NCBI GenBank assembly: GCA_039811225.1
Contig: JBDHYG010000001.1
Location: 248,001 to 312,000, forward strand
DNA: 64,000 nt
Reading direction: 5' to 3'
DNA from: JAFDXJ01 sp039811225
GTDB taxonomy: Bacteria > Bacteroidota > Bacteroidia > Chitinophagales > Chitinophagaceae
The translations under genes were made by a program, and so were the position numbers. Shown piece by piece: positions 7,953-16,104 of the stretch. Positions within the stretch are counted from its first letter, which is position 1, and every line of letters starts with the position of its first letter. The notes beneath the pieces are model-generated. The model saw only the letters and a list, made by a program, of their open reading frames with translations. It did not search any database and was not told where the DNA came from.

Positions 7953-10661
7953 ATGTCCCAGGAAAATAGCATAAAACCTTTTTTAAGGATTTCCGGTTTG
8001 GAATCATTAACTATCCGGCCGGAAATGAACTTTGTCAATATCGGCGAACGTACCAATATTACCGGCTCCAAAAAATTTGCCCGCTTAATTCGGGCCAATC
8101 AATATGAAGAAGCGTTGTCCATTGCCCGCCAGCAGGTGGAAAACGGCGCCCAGGTACTGGATGTGAATCTCGATGATGCCATGATTGACGGAGTGGCTGC
8201 CATGCAAATTTTTTTGAAATTATTGCAAAGTGAACCGGACATTGCGAAGATTCCTATCATGATTGATTCTTCTAAATTCTCCATCATTGAAGCCGGTTTG
8301 AAATGTGTGCAGGGAAAGTGTATTGTCAATTCTATTTCACTCAAAGAAGGAGAAGAAAAATTTTTACAGGAAGCGGCTATTTGCAAAGCCTTTGGCGCTG
8401 CCGTAATCGTAATGGCGTTTGATGAAGAGGGACAGGCCGATACCAAAGAACGTAAAGTGAGCATCTGCGAAAAAGCTTATCAATTGCTTACTTCAAAAGC
8501 CGGCTATCCGCCCGAAGACATCATTTTTGATCCCAACATATTCGCCATCGCTACCGGCATGGAAGAACATAATAATTATGCTGTTGATTTTATTGAAGCT
8601 ACGCGGGAAATAAAAAAACGGATGCCACTCACCAAAGTCAGTGGTGGGGTGAGCAATGTATCGTTTTCTTTCCGGGGCAATGACGTGGTCCGCGAAGCCA
8701 TGCATTCTGTATTTCTATATCACGCCATCGCTGCCGGTATGGATATGGGAATCGTGAATGCCGGCCAGCTCGCGGTGTATGATGAAATTGAACCAACTTT
8801 AAAACAATTATGTGAAGATGTGGTGCTCAACCGGCACAATGAAAATAATGAAGCCACAGAAAAACTGATTCAGTTTGCTGACACCGTTAAAGCAAAAGGT
8901 AAAACAGAAAAAGAGGATGAGGCCTGGCGTAAGCTACCCGTCCAGGAACGGCTGAAACACGCACTGGTACACGGTATCACCACATATATTGAAGAAGATA
9001 CGGAAGCGGCCCGGTTGCTATACGATAAACCGTTGGAGGTGATTGAAGGCCCGTTAATGGATGGCATGAATGTAGTCGGTGATTTGTTTGGCTCAGGGAA
9101 AATGTTTTTGCCCCAAGTAGTAAAGAGTGCCCGTGTTATGAAAAAATCCGTTGCCATTTTAACGCCCTATATTGAACAGGAAAAAATAAAGCATCCTCAA
9201 AAAGAAAATGAAAGTGTACCAAAAATATTATTGGCAACTGTAAAAGGTGATGTGCATGACATTGGGAAAAATATTGTAGGTGTGGTCTTAGGCTGTAATG
9301 GTTATGAGGTAACCGACCTCGGTGTTATGGTACCTGCTGATAAGATCCTGGATACGGCTATAGCTGAAAAAGCAGATATCGTCGGCGTAAGTGGATTGAT
9401 AACACCATCTCTTGATGAAATGGTCCATATTTCCATGGAAATGGAAAGGCGCCATATGCAAATCCCTTTACTGATTGGAGGGGCTACTACCTCCCGAATT
9501 CATACGGCCGTGAAGATTGCACCAAAATACCAATCCGGTGTAGTGCATGTAGTGGATGCCTCGCGCAGTGTAATAGTTGTGTCCACTTTAATGAATGCAA
9601 CTGCGAAGAAACCTTTCCTGGAAGAAACTAAAAAACAATACATCGCACTGAAGGAAAACTATGAAAATAAACGGCCGGTCAAACAATATATTGGATATGC
9701 TGCGGCTAAACAAAATCCGCTTGCATTTGATTGGGAAAATTATATCCCTCCCCAACCTGCTTTTACAGGCACAAAAGTTTTTACAGATTTTTCATTAAAA
9801 GAAATCAGTACAATCATTGACTGGAAACCTTTTTTTATCACCTGGGAAATGCATGGGAACTTCCCGGATATTTTATCAGATAAAGTAGTTGGTCGGGAGG
9901 CCACCCGGTTATACCATGATGCCCGGGAACTCCTGGATAAAATCATCGAGGAAAAATGGCTGAAAGCACATGGTGTCATTGGATTTTGGGAAGCAGCCCG
10001 TAGCGGCCCGGATACCGTCACCGTACTGCATGAGCAGGGGCAAACAAACCTGGAATTTTTACGGCAGGAATTAAAAAAAGCAGCAGGCCAGCCCAATTCT
10101 TCACTGGCAGATTTTATCATGCCTATCCATAATAAAGACTCTGCGAAAAAAGATTATATCGGTGCATTTGCTGTAACCATTGAAGGTATTGAAAAACATA
10201 TTCAGCATTTTGAAGCGCAGCATGACGATTATAACAAAATTATGTTGCAGGCACTCACGGATCGATTGGCGGAATCTTTTGCTGAACTATTGCACCTGAA
10301 AACACGGAAAGAATACTGGGGCTATGTCCCGGATGAACAATTAAGCCTGGAAGAAATCATCCACGAAAAATACAGGGGTATTCGCCCGGCACCCGGTTAC
10401 CCGGCTTGTCCGGAACATACGGAAAAATATAAACTCTTTCAATTACTTGATGCTACGAAACAAACCGGCATCATCCTGACCGAATCCTTAGCCATGTACC
10501 CGGCATCCAGTGTATGCGGTTGGTATTTCAGCCATCCTGAAAGTAAATACTTTGGCGTAGGAAAAATTTCCGAAGAACAACGGGATGATTATGCCGCCCG
10601 TAAATCCTGGAATGAAGCGGAAGCCACTAAATGGCTGCGCCCAATGCTGGAAAAAAATTAG
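7953..10661 (+). CDS. metH: Methionine synthase, folate/B12/activation half (split MetH part 2)
   Basis: This 902-residue protein holds the rest of MetH: the pterin-binding domain (about 20-290, MNFVNIGERTNITGSKKF), the helical cap and B12-binding domain with DVHDIGKNIVG, where His435 is the expected lower cobalt ligand, and the AdoMet-dependent reactivation domain (about 570-900) with RPAPGYPACPEHTEK. Together with part 1 (338 residues) the total is close to the 1227 residues of E. coli MetH, so nothing is missing; the enzyme is simply split. The gene ends four bases before the convergent aminotransferase gene. Confidence 0.93.
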   Translation: MSQENSIKPFLRISGLESLTIRPEMNFVNIGERTNITGSKKFARLIRANQYEEALSIARQQVENGAQVLDVNLDDAMIDGVAAMQIFLKLLQSEPDIAKIPIMIDSSKFSIIEAGLKCVQGKCIVNSISLKEGEEKFLQEAAICKAFGAAVIVMAFDEEGQADTKERKVSICEKAYQLLTSKAGYPPEDIIFDPNIFAIATGMEEHNNYAVDFIEATREIKKRMPLTKVSGGVSNVSFSFRGNDVVREAMHSVFLYHAIAAGMDMGIVNAGQLAVYDEIEPTLKQLCEDVVLNRHNENNEATEKLIQFADTVKAKGKTEKEDEAWRKLPVQERLKHALVHGITTYIEEDTEAARLLYDKPLEVIEGPLMDGMNVVGDLFGSGKMFLPQVVKSARVMKKSVAILTPYIEQEKIKHPQKENESVPKILLATVKGDVHDIGKNIVGVVLGCNGYEVTDLGVMVPADKILDTAIAEKADIVGVSGLITPSLDEMVHISMEMERRHMQIPLLIGGATTSRIHTAVKIAPKYQSGVVHVVDASRSVIVVSTLMNATAKKPFLEETKKQYIALKENYENKRPVKQYIGYAAAKQNPLAFDWENYIPPQPAFTGTKVFTDFSLKEISTIIDWKPFFITWEMHGNFPDILSDKVVGREATRLYHDARELLDKIIEEKWLKAHGVIGFWEAARSGPDTVTVLHEQGQTNLEFLRQELKKAAGQPNSSLADFIMPIHNKDSAKKDYIGAFAVTIEGIEKHIQHFEAQHDDYNKIMLQALTDRLAESFAELLHLKTRKEYWGYVPDEQLSLEEIIHEKYRGIRPAPGYPACPEHTEKYKLFQLLDATKQTGIILTESLAMYPASSVCGWYFSHPESKYFGVGKISEEQRDDYAARKSWNEAEATKWLRPMLEKN

Positions 10662-10665
10662 CACA

Positions 10666-11571
10666 TCATTCAACAACCTGTACACCTTTGGTAGCCGTGA
10701 GTCCACGATATACTTCCATAATTTGTTCCCGAATCCGGCTATGTTGTTTGTTCTCAATTTTTCGCCGATCAATTTCCACTACGGGGGTTAATTCGCCCAT
10801 TGTGCCGGAAGTGAAGACTTCATCTGCATTGTAGAACTCAGAAATGGAAAGATTTTTTTCTACCATCAGTATATTTATTTGCCTGGCGATTTTGATAATC
10901 GTGCCACGGGTAATACCCGGCAGACAGGCATCGGCAAAAGGTGTATAGAGTACATTATTTTTTACCATAAAAATATTGCAGGCATTTGTTTCCGCTACAT
11001 AGCCATAAATATCCAACATGATCGCATCATCGGCTCCATAATGATTGGCTTCTATTTTTGCGAGGATATTATTGATTAGGTTATTATGGTGGATCTTGGA
11101 ATCAATACTCATTGGTGAATTCCGGCGGATACTGGCAGTTACCAGCCGGATCCCATTTTCATTATCATACACCAAAGGTTTGTATTCTGCAAGTACGATG
11201 AGACAACAACCTTTTTGATTCAGCCTCGGATCCATGCCGGAAGTAATTTTCTCTCCACGTGTCAAGGTCAGCCGGATATGCGTATCGGTAAAAAATTTAT
11301 TGGCAGTAAGGGTTTGCCGGATGGCAGCTATAATTTTTTCATTAGATGGCACATTTGCAAAGGCCATTGTTTTTGCAGAAGCCTGTAACCGATCGAGATG
11401 TTGTTGCAGCGAAAATATTTTTCCATTATAAACCCGCAAACCTTCCCATACTGCATCGCCACCCTGTACGGAGCTATCAAAAACGGATACTTTGGCTTCC
11501 TGCCTTGGATATAATTTGTCCCCTACAAATACCTGGATATTTTCATTCTGCGGATAAAATTTTTGTAACAT
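10666..11571 (-). CDS. Class IV PLP aminotransferase (branched-chain/D-amino-acid aminotransferase-like)
   Basis: A 301-residue fold-type IV PLP enzyme. Visible family features are FDSSVQGGDAVWEGLR near residue 31, Lys159 (SKIHHNN) in the position of the PLP-binding lysine, and Glu194 in YVAETNACNIF, the residue that pairs with the pyridine nitrogen. CLPGITRG at 216-223 is the phosphate-binding turn. The family covers branched-chain aminotransferases, D-amino-acid transaminases and 4-amino-4-deoxychorismate lyases, and the sequence alone does not decide between them. It starts two bases after the stop of the sulfotransferase-like gene, so the two are co-transcribed, with tryptophan dioxygenase at the head of the unit. 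Confidence 0.85.
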   Translation of the reverse strand: MLQKFYPQNENIQVFVGDKLYPRQEAKVSVFDSSVQGGDAVWEGLRVYNGKIFSLQQHLDRLQASAKTMAFANVPSNEKIIAAIRQTLTANKFFTDTHIRLTLTRGEKITSGMDPRLNQKGCCLIVLAEYKPLVYDNENGIRLVTASIRRNSPMSIDSKIHHNNLINNILAKIEANHYGADDAIMLDIYGYVAETNACNIFMVKNNVLYTPFADACLPGITRGTIIKIARQINILMVEKNLSISEFYNADEVFTSGTMGELTPVVEIDRRKIENKQHSRIREQIMEVYRGLTATKGVQVVE

Positions 11572-11573
11572 GA

Positions 11574-12296
11574 TTAAGCTTTTAAAGAATATTGATAAAG
11601 TTGTTCATAAAATTGGTTGCATTCCCGACACAAGGGTTCCAGGTATTGGGGTAAAACACGGTTACTCGTTTTTTGTTTTTCAAAACCAGTTGAACGATGT
11701 ACATTTTCATACCAGAACTTTGCCCATACCCCATCTTCTTTTTTAGGCCCCGGGGGCCAATGCAACATAGACGAATAAAAAGGTATTTCCAATGCCTGGC
11801 ATAATTGATCCAGGACATTCTCCGGGTTTTTCAAAATCTCATTGGAGTCCAGTACAACCGGTGGGTGTTGGGTCGTTTGCAGGCTATTAAATAATTGCCA
11901 TTGTTTTTCTATACCCACATCCTGCATAGTTACAGATGGTCGTACCTGTGCATAGGATGCAATGATTTGTTTTGGGTCGCGGATAAAAATGATATTGTAA
12001 ACCTGTTGTAAAAAATCCTCTTTCAAGCCGGTGAGATGATGCGTCATTTGCTTAAAGAAAGCAATGGAAGCATCATATTCCCGTAAAATAATTTCCTGAA
12101 TAACTTTTTGTCCGTCATTTTCCTGTGCCTGTAAAATTTCTTCACGGCCCGGGTGATCCATGCCGCTTATACGCAAATAATGTGCATACAAGGGTTCATC
12201 AAAAACAATGGTGTCGGGTCGTTGCGCAAAGGAATACATCATAGCCGTAGAAATATTCCGGGGGCTGCTCCACAGGCAAATTTTCTTTGTTCCCAT
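11574..12296 (-). CDS. Sulfotransferase-like P-loop protein
   Basis: A 240-residue cytoplasmic protein. The N-terminus ICLWSSPRNISTAMMYSF fits the 5'-phosphosulfate-binding loop (SxPRNxST) of the sulfotransferase family, and NIIFIRDPKQIIASYAQV near residue 130 resembles the 3'-phosphate-binding RDP block. These motifs suggest transfer of sulfate from PAPS to an unknown acceptor. It is the middle gene of a three-gene minus-strand unit, 29 bases after tryptophan dioxygenase and 2 bases before the aminotransferase. No PAPS-synthesis genes lie in the window. The acceptor could be an amino-acid-derived compound, judged only by the neighbours. Confidence 0.75.
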   Translation of the reverse strand: MGTKKICLWSSPRNISTAMMYSFAQRPDTIVFDEPLYAHYLRISGMDHPGREEILQAQENDGQKVIQEIILREYDASIAFFKQMTHHLTGLKEDFLQQVYNIIFIRDPKQIIASYAQVRPSVTMQDVGIEKQWQLFNSLQTTQHPPVVLDSNEILKNPENVLDQLCQALEIPFYSSMLHWPPGPKKEDGVWAKFWYENVHRSTGFEKQKTSNRVLPQYLEPLCRECNQFYEQLYQYSLKA

Positions 12297-12325
12297 TTAA
12301 TCCGGGCTTTTAATTCAAGTATGCT

Positions 12326-13372
12326 TTAAATTTTAAATCCCATTCTTTCTTTTAAGGTATCCGGCAAAGCAGGAATTTTACTTTGCTCCATGAGGAAACT
12401 GGTCAGCTGTGCCAGTTCTTTAAAAATATAATGTTTATCCAGGGCAGATTTTAAATAATCTTTTCCGGTACTGCCACCGGTACCTATTCGGGTGCCGATC
12501 ATACGATGCACCATGTTCATGTGGCGATAACGCCAGGTACTCATACCTTCATCCAATTCGAGTAAATTATTTAATAATTCAAAAGGTAAATGCAGAATGG
12601 GATAACCCCGGTACAACATAATGAATAAAGCGGCACGGCTTGCCTTCGCGGATAATTGACGGCCAGGAGTCTCCTGGAAAAATACCGCATCAAAATATTT
12701 CAGGTTATGGCGTTCTTCCGGTGCGAGGCTGTTTTTATACGATGACCGGTATTTTTCCCAGAATGGATGTATTTCGCTGTTGCTGCCTTCCACTTCCTTT
12801 TCAAAATCTTTCCAGGTATCTACGGTATTGAAGAAAGGTATTCTCTCCAGCCATTCATTCACCAAATACAGGAGGGAATGTTCATTTTCTGCTTGTTTAA
12901 TAATATTAATTTCCCGTTCACGTAATTGCGAGGTATAATATTCCTGTCCAAACCTGTCGGTATAACGAAGGCCCAGCTTGGCTTCCAAGGTTTTGAACTG
13001 CCAGCTCTGGAACCCGGATGCCGGCCGCAATAAATCACGGAAATCCAGGAAGTCCATGGGTGTCATGGTTTCAATAATATCGATCTGGTGAATCAATACC
13101 CGCATAATGGTAATCACCCGGTTAAGCCGGTGTACCACGGTTTGCAAGGCAGGTGTATTATCATTAACGGCTGGCTGCGATAAAATTTCTTTAGCTGAAT
13201 CTACTTCAAACAATACTTCTTTGAACCATAATTCATAGGCCTGGTGTATAATAATAAACAACATTTCATCATGCGCTGGTTGTTCGCCTTCTTTAAAACT
13301 TTCCGGATATTGCGCATCGAGGATTTTATGTAATTGCAAATAATCGCCATAATATACAGGGGGCCTTTCCAT
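12326..13372 (-). CDS. kynA: Tryptophan 2,3-dioxygenase
   Basis: The 348-residue protein matches the heme-dependent tryptophan 2,3-dioxygenase family, which opens the indole ring of L-tryptophan to N-formylkynurenine. The distal histidine block HDEMLFIIIHQAYELWFKE places His43 at the substrate-binding position. RYRHMNMVHRMIGTRIGTGGSTG near 281-303 contains the proximal heme-ligand region and the substrate-carboxylate loop GTGGSTG. Length is normal for bacterial members, which run longer than 280 residues in this phylum. A two-box promoter lies just upstream at 13399-13430. No other kynurenine-pathway gene is in the window; the following genes are a sulfotransferase and an aminotransferase. 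Confidence 0.92.
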   Translation of the reverse strand: MERPPVYYGDYLQLHKILDAQYPESFKEGEQPAHDEMLFIIIHQAYELWFKEVLFEVDSAKEILSQPAVNDNTPALQTVVHRLNRVITIMRVLIHQIDIIETMTPMDFLDFRDLLRPASGFQSWQFKTLEAKLGLRYTDRFGQEYYTSQLREREINIIKQAENEHSLLYLVNEWLERIPFFNTVDTWKDFEKEVEGSNSEIHPFWEKYRSSYKNSLAPEERHNLKYFDAVFFQETPGRQLSAKASRAALFIMLYRGYPILHLPFELLNNLLELDEGMSTWRYRHMNMVHRMIGTRIGTGGSTGKDYLKSALDKHYIFKELAQLTSFLMEQSKIPALPDTLKERMGFKI

Positions 13373-13398
13373 AAATGTTGATTTTAAAAGATGAGTTC

Positions 13399-13430
13399 CA
13401 AAACTAAATCATTCACTTCATTATTCAAAA
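13399..13430 (-). promoter_or_regulatory. Two-box Bacteroidota promoter for the kynA operon
   Basis: On the minus strand the sequence reads TTTTG (13430-13426), 19 bases, then TAGTTTTG (13406-13399), a full match to the Bacteroidota TTG-N19-21-TAnnTTTG promoter. The ATG of tryptophan dioxygenase lies 26 bases further on. Confidence 0.7.
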
Positions 13431-13481
13431 GTTGGTGAACCTGCTAAAAAAACATTTATTTGCAAACCAATCATATTTGCT

Positions 13482-14204
13482 ATGGCTTTAAAATACAAAC
13501 GCATTTTATTGAAACTTTCCGGAGAGGCGCTGATGGGCAGACAGGATAAAAGTTTTGACCCCTTTAATCCAAAAATTATTGAACAATATGCCAATGACAT
13601 AAAAGAGGTGGTGCAAGCCGGAGCAGAAGTGGCGATTGTCATTGGGGGTGGAAATATTTACCGGGGACTGAATGAGCATGATAGTGGTATCGAACGGGCG
13701 CATGGCGATTATATGGGCATGCTGGCTACCATGATCAATGGTATGGCCATGCAGGCCATGCTGGAAAAAATCGGTGTCTTTACCCGTTTACAAAGTGCGA
13801 TTAATATGGAACAAATTGCTGAACCGTATATCCGGCGCCGTGCTATCCGGCACCTGGAAAAAGGGCGGGTAGTTATCTTCGGCGCCGGTACCGGGAACCC
13901 TTATTTCACAACGGACACTGCCGGTTCCCTGCGGGCCATAGAAATTAAAGCTGATGTTATTCTCAAAGGTACCCGGGTGGATGGCATTTATACTGCCGAT
14001 CCTGAAAAAGATAAAACAGCCACCCGTTTTGAATCCATCACCTTTCAAGAATGTATCAGCAAAAATCTCAAAGTCATGGATATGACCGCATTTACCTTGT
14101 GTATGGAAAATAATTTACCCATTATTGTTTTTGATATGAATCAATCCGGTAACCTGCGTAAACTCATTGAAGGTGAAACGATTGGTACGTTGGTGCATGG
14201 TTAA
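13482..14204 (+). CDS. pyrH: UMP kinase
   Basis: This 240-residue amino-acid-kinase-fold protein phosphorylates UMP to UDP in pyrimidine nucleotide synthesis. It begins YKRILLKLSGEALMG, and continues with the glycine-rich IVIGGGNIYRG, the UMP-binding block DYMGMLATMINGMAMQ, and GAGTGNPYFTTDTAGSLRAIE, all characteristic of bacterial PyrH. Length is exactly typical. The ATG at 13482 is preceded by CATATTTG, one base off the TAnnTTTG consensus and two bases from the start. Downstream genes are on the same strand but not functionally linked in an obvious way. Confidence 0.95.
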   Translation: MALKYKRILLKLSGEALMGRQDKSFDPFNPKIIEQYANDIKEVVQAGAEVAIVIGGGNIYRGLNEHDSGIERAHGDYMGMLATMINGMAMQAMLEKIGVFTRLQSAINMEQIAEPYIRRRAIRHLEKGRVVIFGAGTGNPYFTTDTAGSLRAIEIKADVILKGTRVDGIYTADPEKDKTATRFESITFQECISKNLKVMDMTAFTLCMENNLPIIVFDMNQSGNLRKLIEGETIGTLVHG

Positions 14205-14283
14205 TACAAATCTGAAAGTTGCTGAATAAGTTTTTTGGCTGGCAATTCGATATAAGCTATCTTTCATCCAAAAATCAATCCTT

Positions 14284-14895
14284 ATGAACCTTATTAACAG
14301 GGCAAAAAATTTATTGCTCACTCCTAAAACAGAATGGCAGGTCATTGCTGCTGAACAACCCAACAATAACCAGCTTATCATGAGTTATCTGTTGCCGTTG
14401 GTTTTATTAAGTGCCGTTGCATCATTTATTGGTTATGGTATCATTGGTTTTGGAATTCTCGGTATTCGGGTAGTCGGTATGGGTTGGGGCTTGTACTATG
14501 CCATCACCCGCATTATTTTGGGTATCGGTAGTGTGTATGTTACTGCTTTTGTCGTAGATGCGTTAGCACCCTCTTTTGGCTCTGAAAAAAATTTAGGCAG
14601 GTCAATGCAATTAGTGGTTTATGCAAGTACGCCATCCCTGGTTGCCGGATTATTTACTTTCCTGCCACTATTATCCGGGCTGGTAGCACTTGCCGGCGCT
14701 ATTTATAGTATTTATTTGTGGTACCTGGGTATTGGCCCAATGAAGCAAACACCAGAAGATAAAAAAGTAGTGTACCTGCTCGTTACATATGCCGTACTTT
14801 TAGTGGTTTACTTCGTGATCAGTATGGTATTAGGTTTGATATTATTGCCTCTATTTGGACTAAGCAGTGGCTTATCCGGCGGTTTTCATTTATAA
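14284..14895 (+). CDS. Yip1-family multi-pass membrane protein
   Basis: A 203-residue integral membrane protein with about five hydrophobic segments: roughly 35-65, 67-95, 108-135, 138-152 and 162-195. The opening MNLINRAKNLLLTPKTEWQVIAAE is the soluble stretch typical of bacterial Yip1-domain (PF04893) proteins, whose function in bacteria is unknown. It sits between pyrH (79 bases upstream) and an SDR gene (20 bases downstream), probably co-transcribed with the latter. Confidence 0.7.
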   Translation: MNLINRAKNLLLTPKTEWQVIAAEQPNNNQLIMSYLLPLVLLSAVASFIGYGIIGFGILGIRVVGMGWGLYYAITRIILGIGSVYVTAFVVDALAPSFGSEKNLGRSMQLVVYASTPSLVAGLFTFLPLLSGLVALAGAIYSIYLWYLGIGPMKQTPEDKKVVYLLVTYAVLLVVYFVISMVLGLILLPLFGLSSGLSGGFHL

Positions 14896-14915
14896 TAAAA
14901 TAGTTCTTGTTGAAG

Positions 14916-15614
14916 ATGCAAGTGGTTATTACCGGCGGTTCCAAAGGTTTGGGTAAAGCAATGGCTGAGAAATTTGCCGCCGCCGGTAATACCCTTTTTT
15001 TATGTGCCCGGGATGAACAGACCCTGCTGGAAACGCAGGCTTACCTTCAAAACAAATATCCTTCAGCCACCATTCATTGCAAAAAAACGGACCTCAGTCA
15101 AAGAACTCAATTAATCCAATTCGCGGATTGGTGCCTTTCTTTTGGCCCTCCCACCATCCTGATCAATAATGCCGGGACATTTTTACCGGGCAATGTTTCT
15201 GATGAGCCTCCCGGTACAATGGAAAAAATGATGGAAGTAAATTTTTTCAGTGCTTATCATTTAACCCGGGAACTATTGCCGGCCATGCTGGCGGCCGGAA
15301 AAGGTCATCTATTTAATATATGCTCAGTCGCTTCTTTAAAAGCCTATCCCGGCGGTGGCAGCTACAGTGTAAGTAAATATGCCCTGCTTGGTTTTACCCA
15401 TAATCTCCGGGAAGAACTCAAAGAAAAACAAATTAAAGTTACAGCCATCATACCCGGTGCCACCTATACAGATTCCTGGAAAGGCAGTGGATTACCAGTT
15501 ACCCGTTTTATGCAGGACAGTGATATAGCCGAAATGGTTTTCGCGGCAGCCCATTTATCCCCGGGCGCCTGTGTTGAGGAGATTGTTCTAAGGCCACAAT
15601 TGGGTGACTTGTAG
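14916..15614 (+). CDS. Short-chain dehydrogenase/reductase
   Basis: A 232-residue classical SDR. TGGSKGLGKAMAEKF at residues 6-20 is the NAD(P)-binding turn, ILINNAGTF is the NNAG block, Ser in FNICSVASL and the YSVSKYALLG YxxxK motif complete the catalytic set. The basic residue after the first turn suggests NADP(H). I start at the ATG at 14916, because the in-frame TTGs just before it would only add residues ahead of the first strand. Substrate cannot be told from sequence. Confidence 0.85.
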   Translation: MQVVITGGSKGLGKAMAEKFAAAGNTLFLCARDEQTLLETQAYLQNKYPSATIHCKKTDLSQRTQLIQFADWCLSFGPPTILINNAGTFLPGNVSDEPPGTMEKMMEVNFFSAYHLTRELLPAMLAAGKGHLFNICSVASLKAYPGGGSYSVSKYALLGFTHNLREELKEKQIKVTAIIPGATYTDSWKGSGLPVTRFMQDSDIAEMVFAAAHLSPGACVEEIVLRPQLGDL

Positions 15615-15627
15615 GAAATTAAGAATA

Positions 15628-15662
15628 TTTTGCAATTTATTCAGTATTATCAATTACCTTTG
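15628..15662 (+). promoter_or_regulatory. Promoter for rpsO
   Basis: TTTTG at 15628-15632 and TACCTTTG at 15655-15662, 22 bases apart, resemble the Bacteroidota promoter; spacing is slightly longer than the usual 19-21. The rpsO ATG follows 50 bases downstream, leaving a real 5' leader. Confidence 0.55.
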
Positions 15663-15712
15663 CCGCCACATTAAAAAGATGGAATTAACAGGACGTTTAA
15701 AACAACATTGAG

Positions 15713-15985
15713 ATGCCTTATTTAACAACAGAAAAAAAAGCTGAAATTTTCAAAACGTATGGCGGTAATGCAGCCAATACCGGATCTGTAGAAGCCCAGG
15801 TGGCCCTGATAACAGAGCGTATATCCAGTATATCCAGTCATTTACAAGCCAATAAAAAAGATTTCTCCACCCACCGCGGTTTAATGAAAATGGTTGGTCA
15901 GCGCAAGCGCTTATTAGCCTATCTTCAAAAACATAACCTGGAAAGTTACCGCTCCCTGATTGAAAAATTAGGACTCAGAAAGTAG
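15713..15985 (+). CDS. rpsO: 30S ribosomal protein S15
   Basis: A 90-residue protein of the S15 family, a primary binder of 16S rRNA in the small-subunit platform. The conserved core TGSVEAQVALITERI, the block HLQANKKDFSTHRGLMKMVGQRKRLLAYL and the C-terminal YRSLIEKLGLRK are all present. It is followed by polynucleotide phosphorylase, the classical rpsO-pnp order. A terminator hairpin stands between the two genes. Confidence 0.97.
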   Translation: MPYLTTEKKAEIFKTYGGNAANTGSVEAQVALITERISSISSHLQANKKDFSTHRGLMKMVGQRKRLLAYLQKHNLESYRSLIEKLGLRK

Positions 15986-16002
15986 GTGCTGATTGCCTTT
16001 CA

Positions 16003-16028
16003 CTCAAGCTATGCTTGAGATTTTTTTT
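16003..16028 (+). terminator. Intrinsic terminator between rpsO and pnp
   Basis: CTCAAGC (16003-16009), loop TAT, GCTTGAG (16013-16019), then A and eight T residues. The short but perfect 7-bp stem with a strong T run should end, or attenuate, rpsO transcription before pnp. Confidence 0.75.
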
Positions 16029-16104
16029 ATTTAGTTGAGATTTTTATTCTTTCATCCTTCCCTGTTATCCACCAAGGTGCAATGGGGAATTAACAACGAT
16101 TCAT

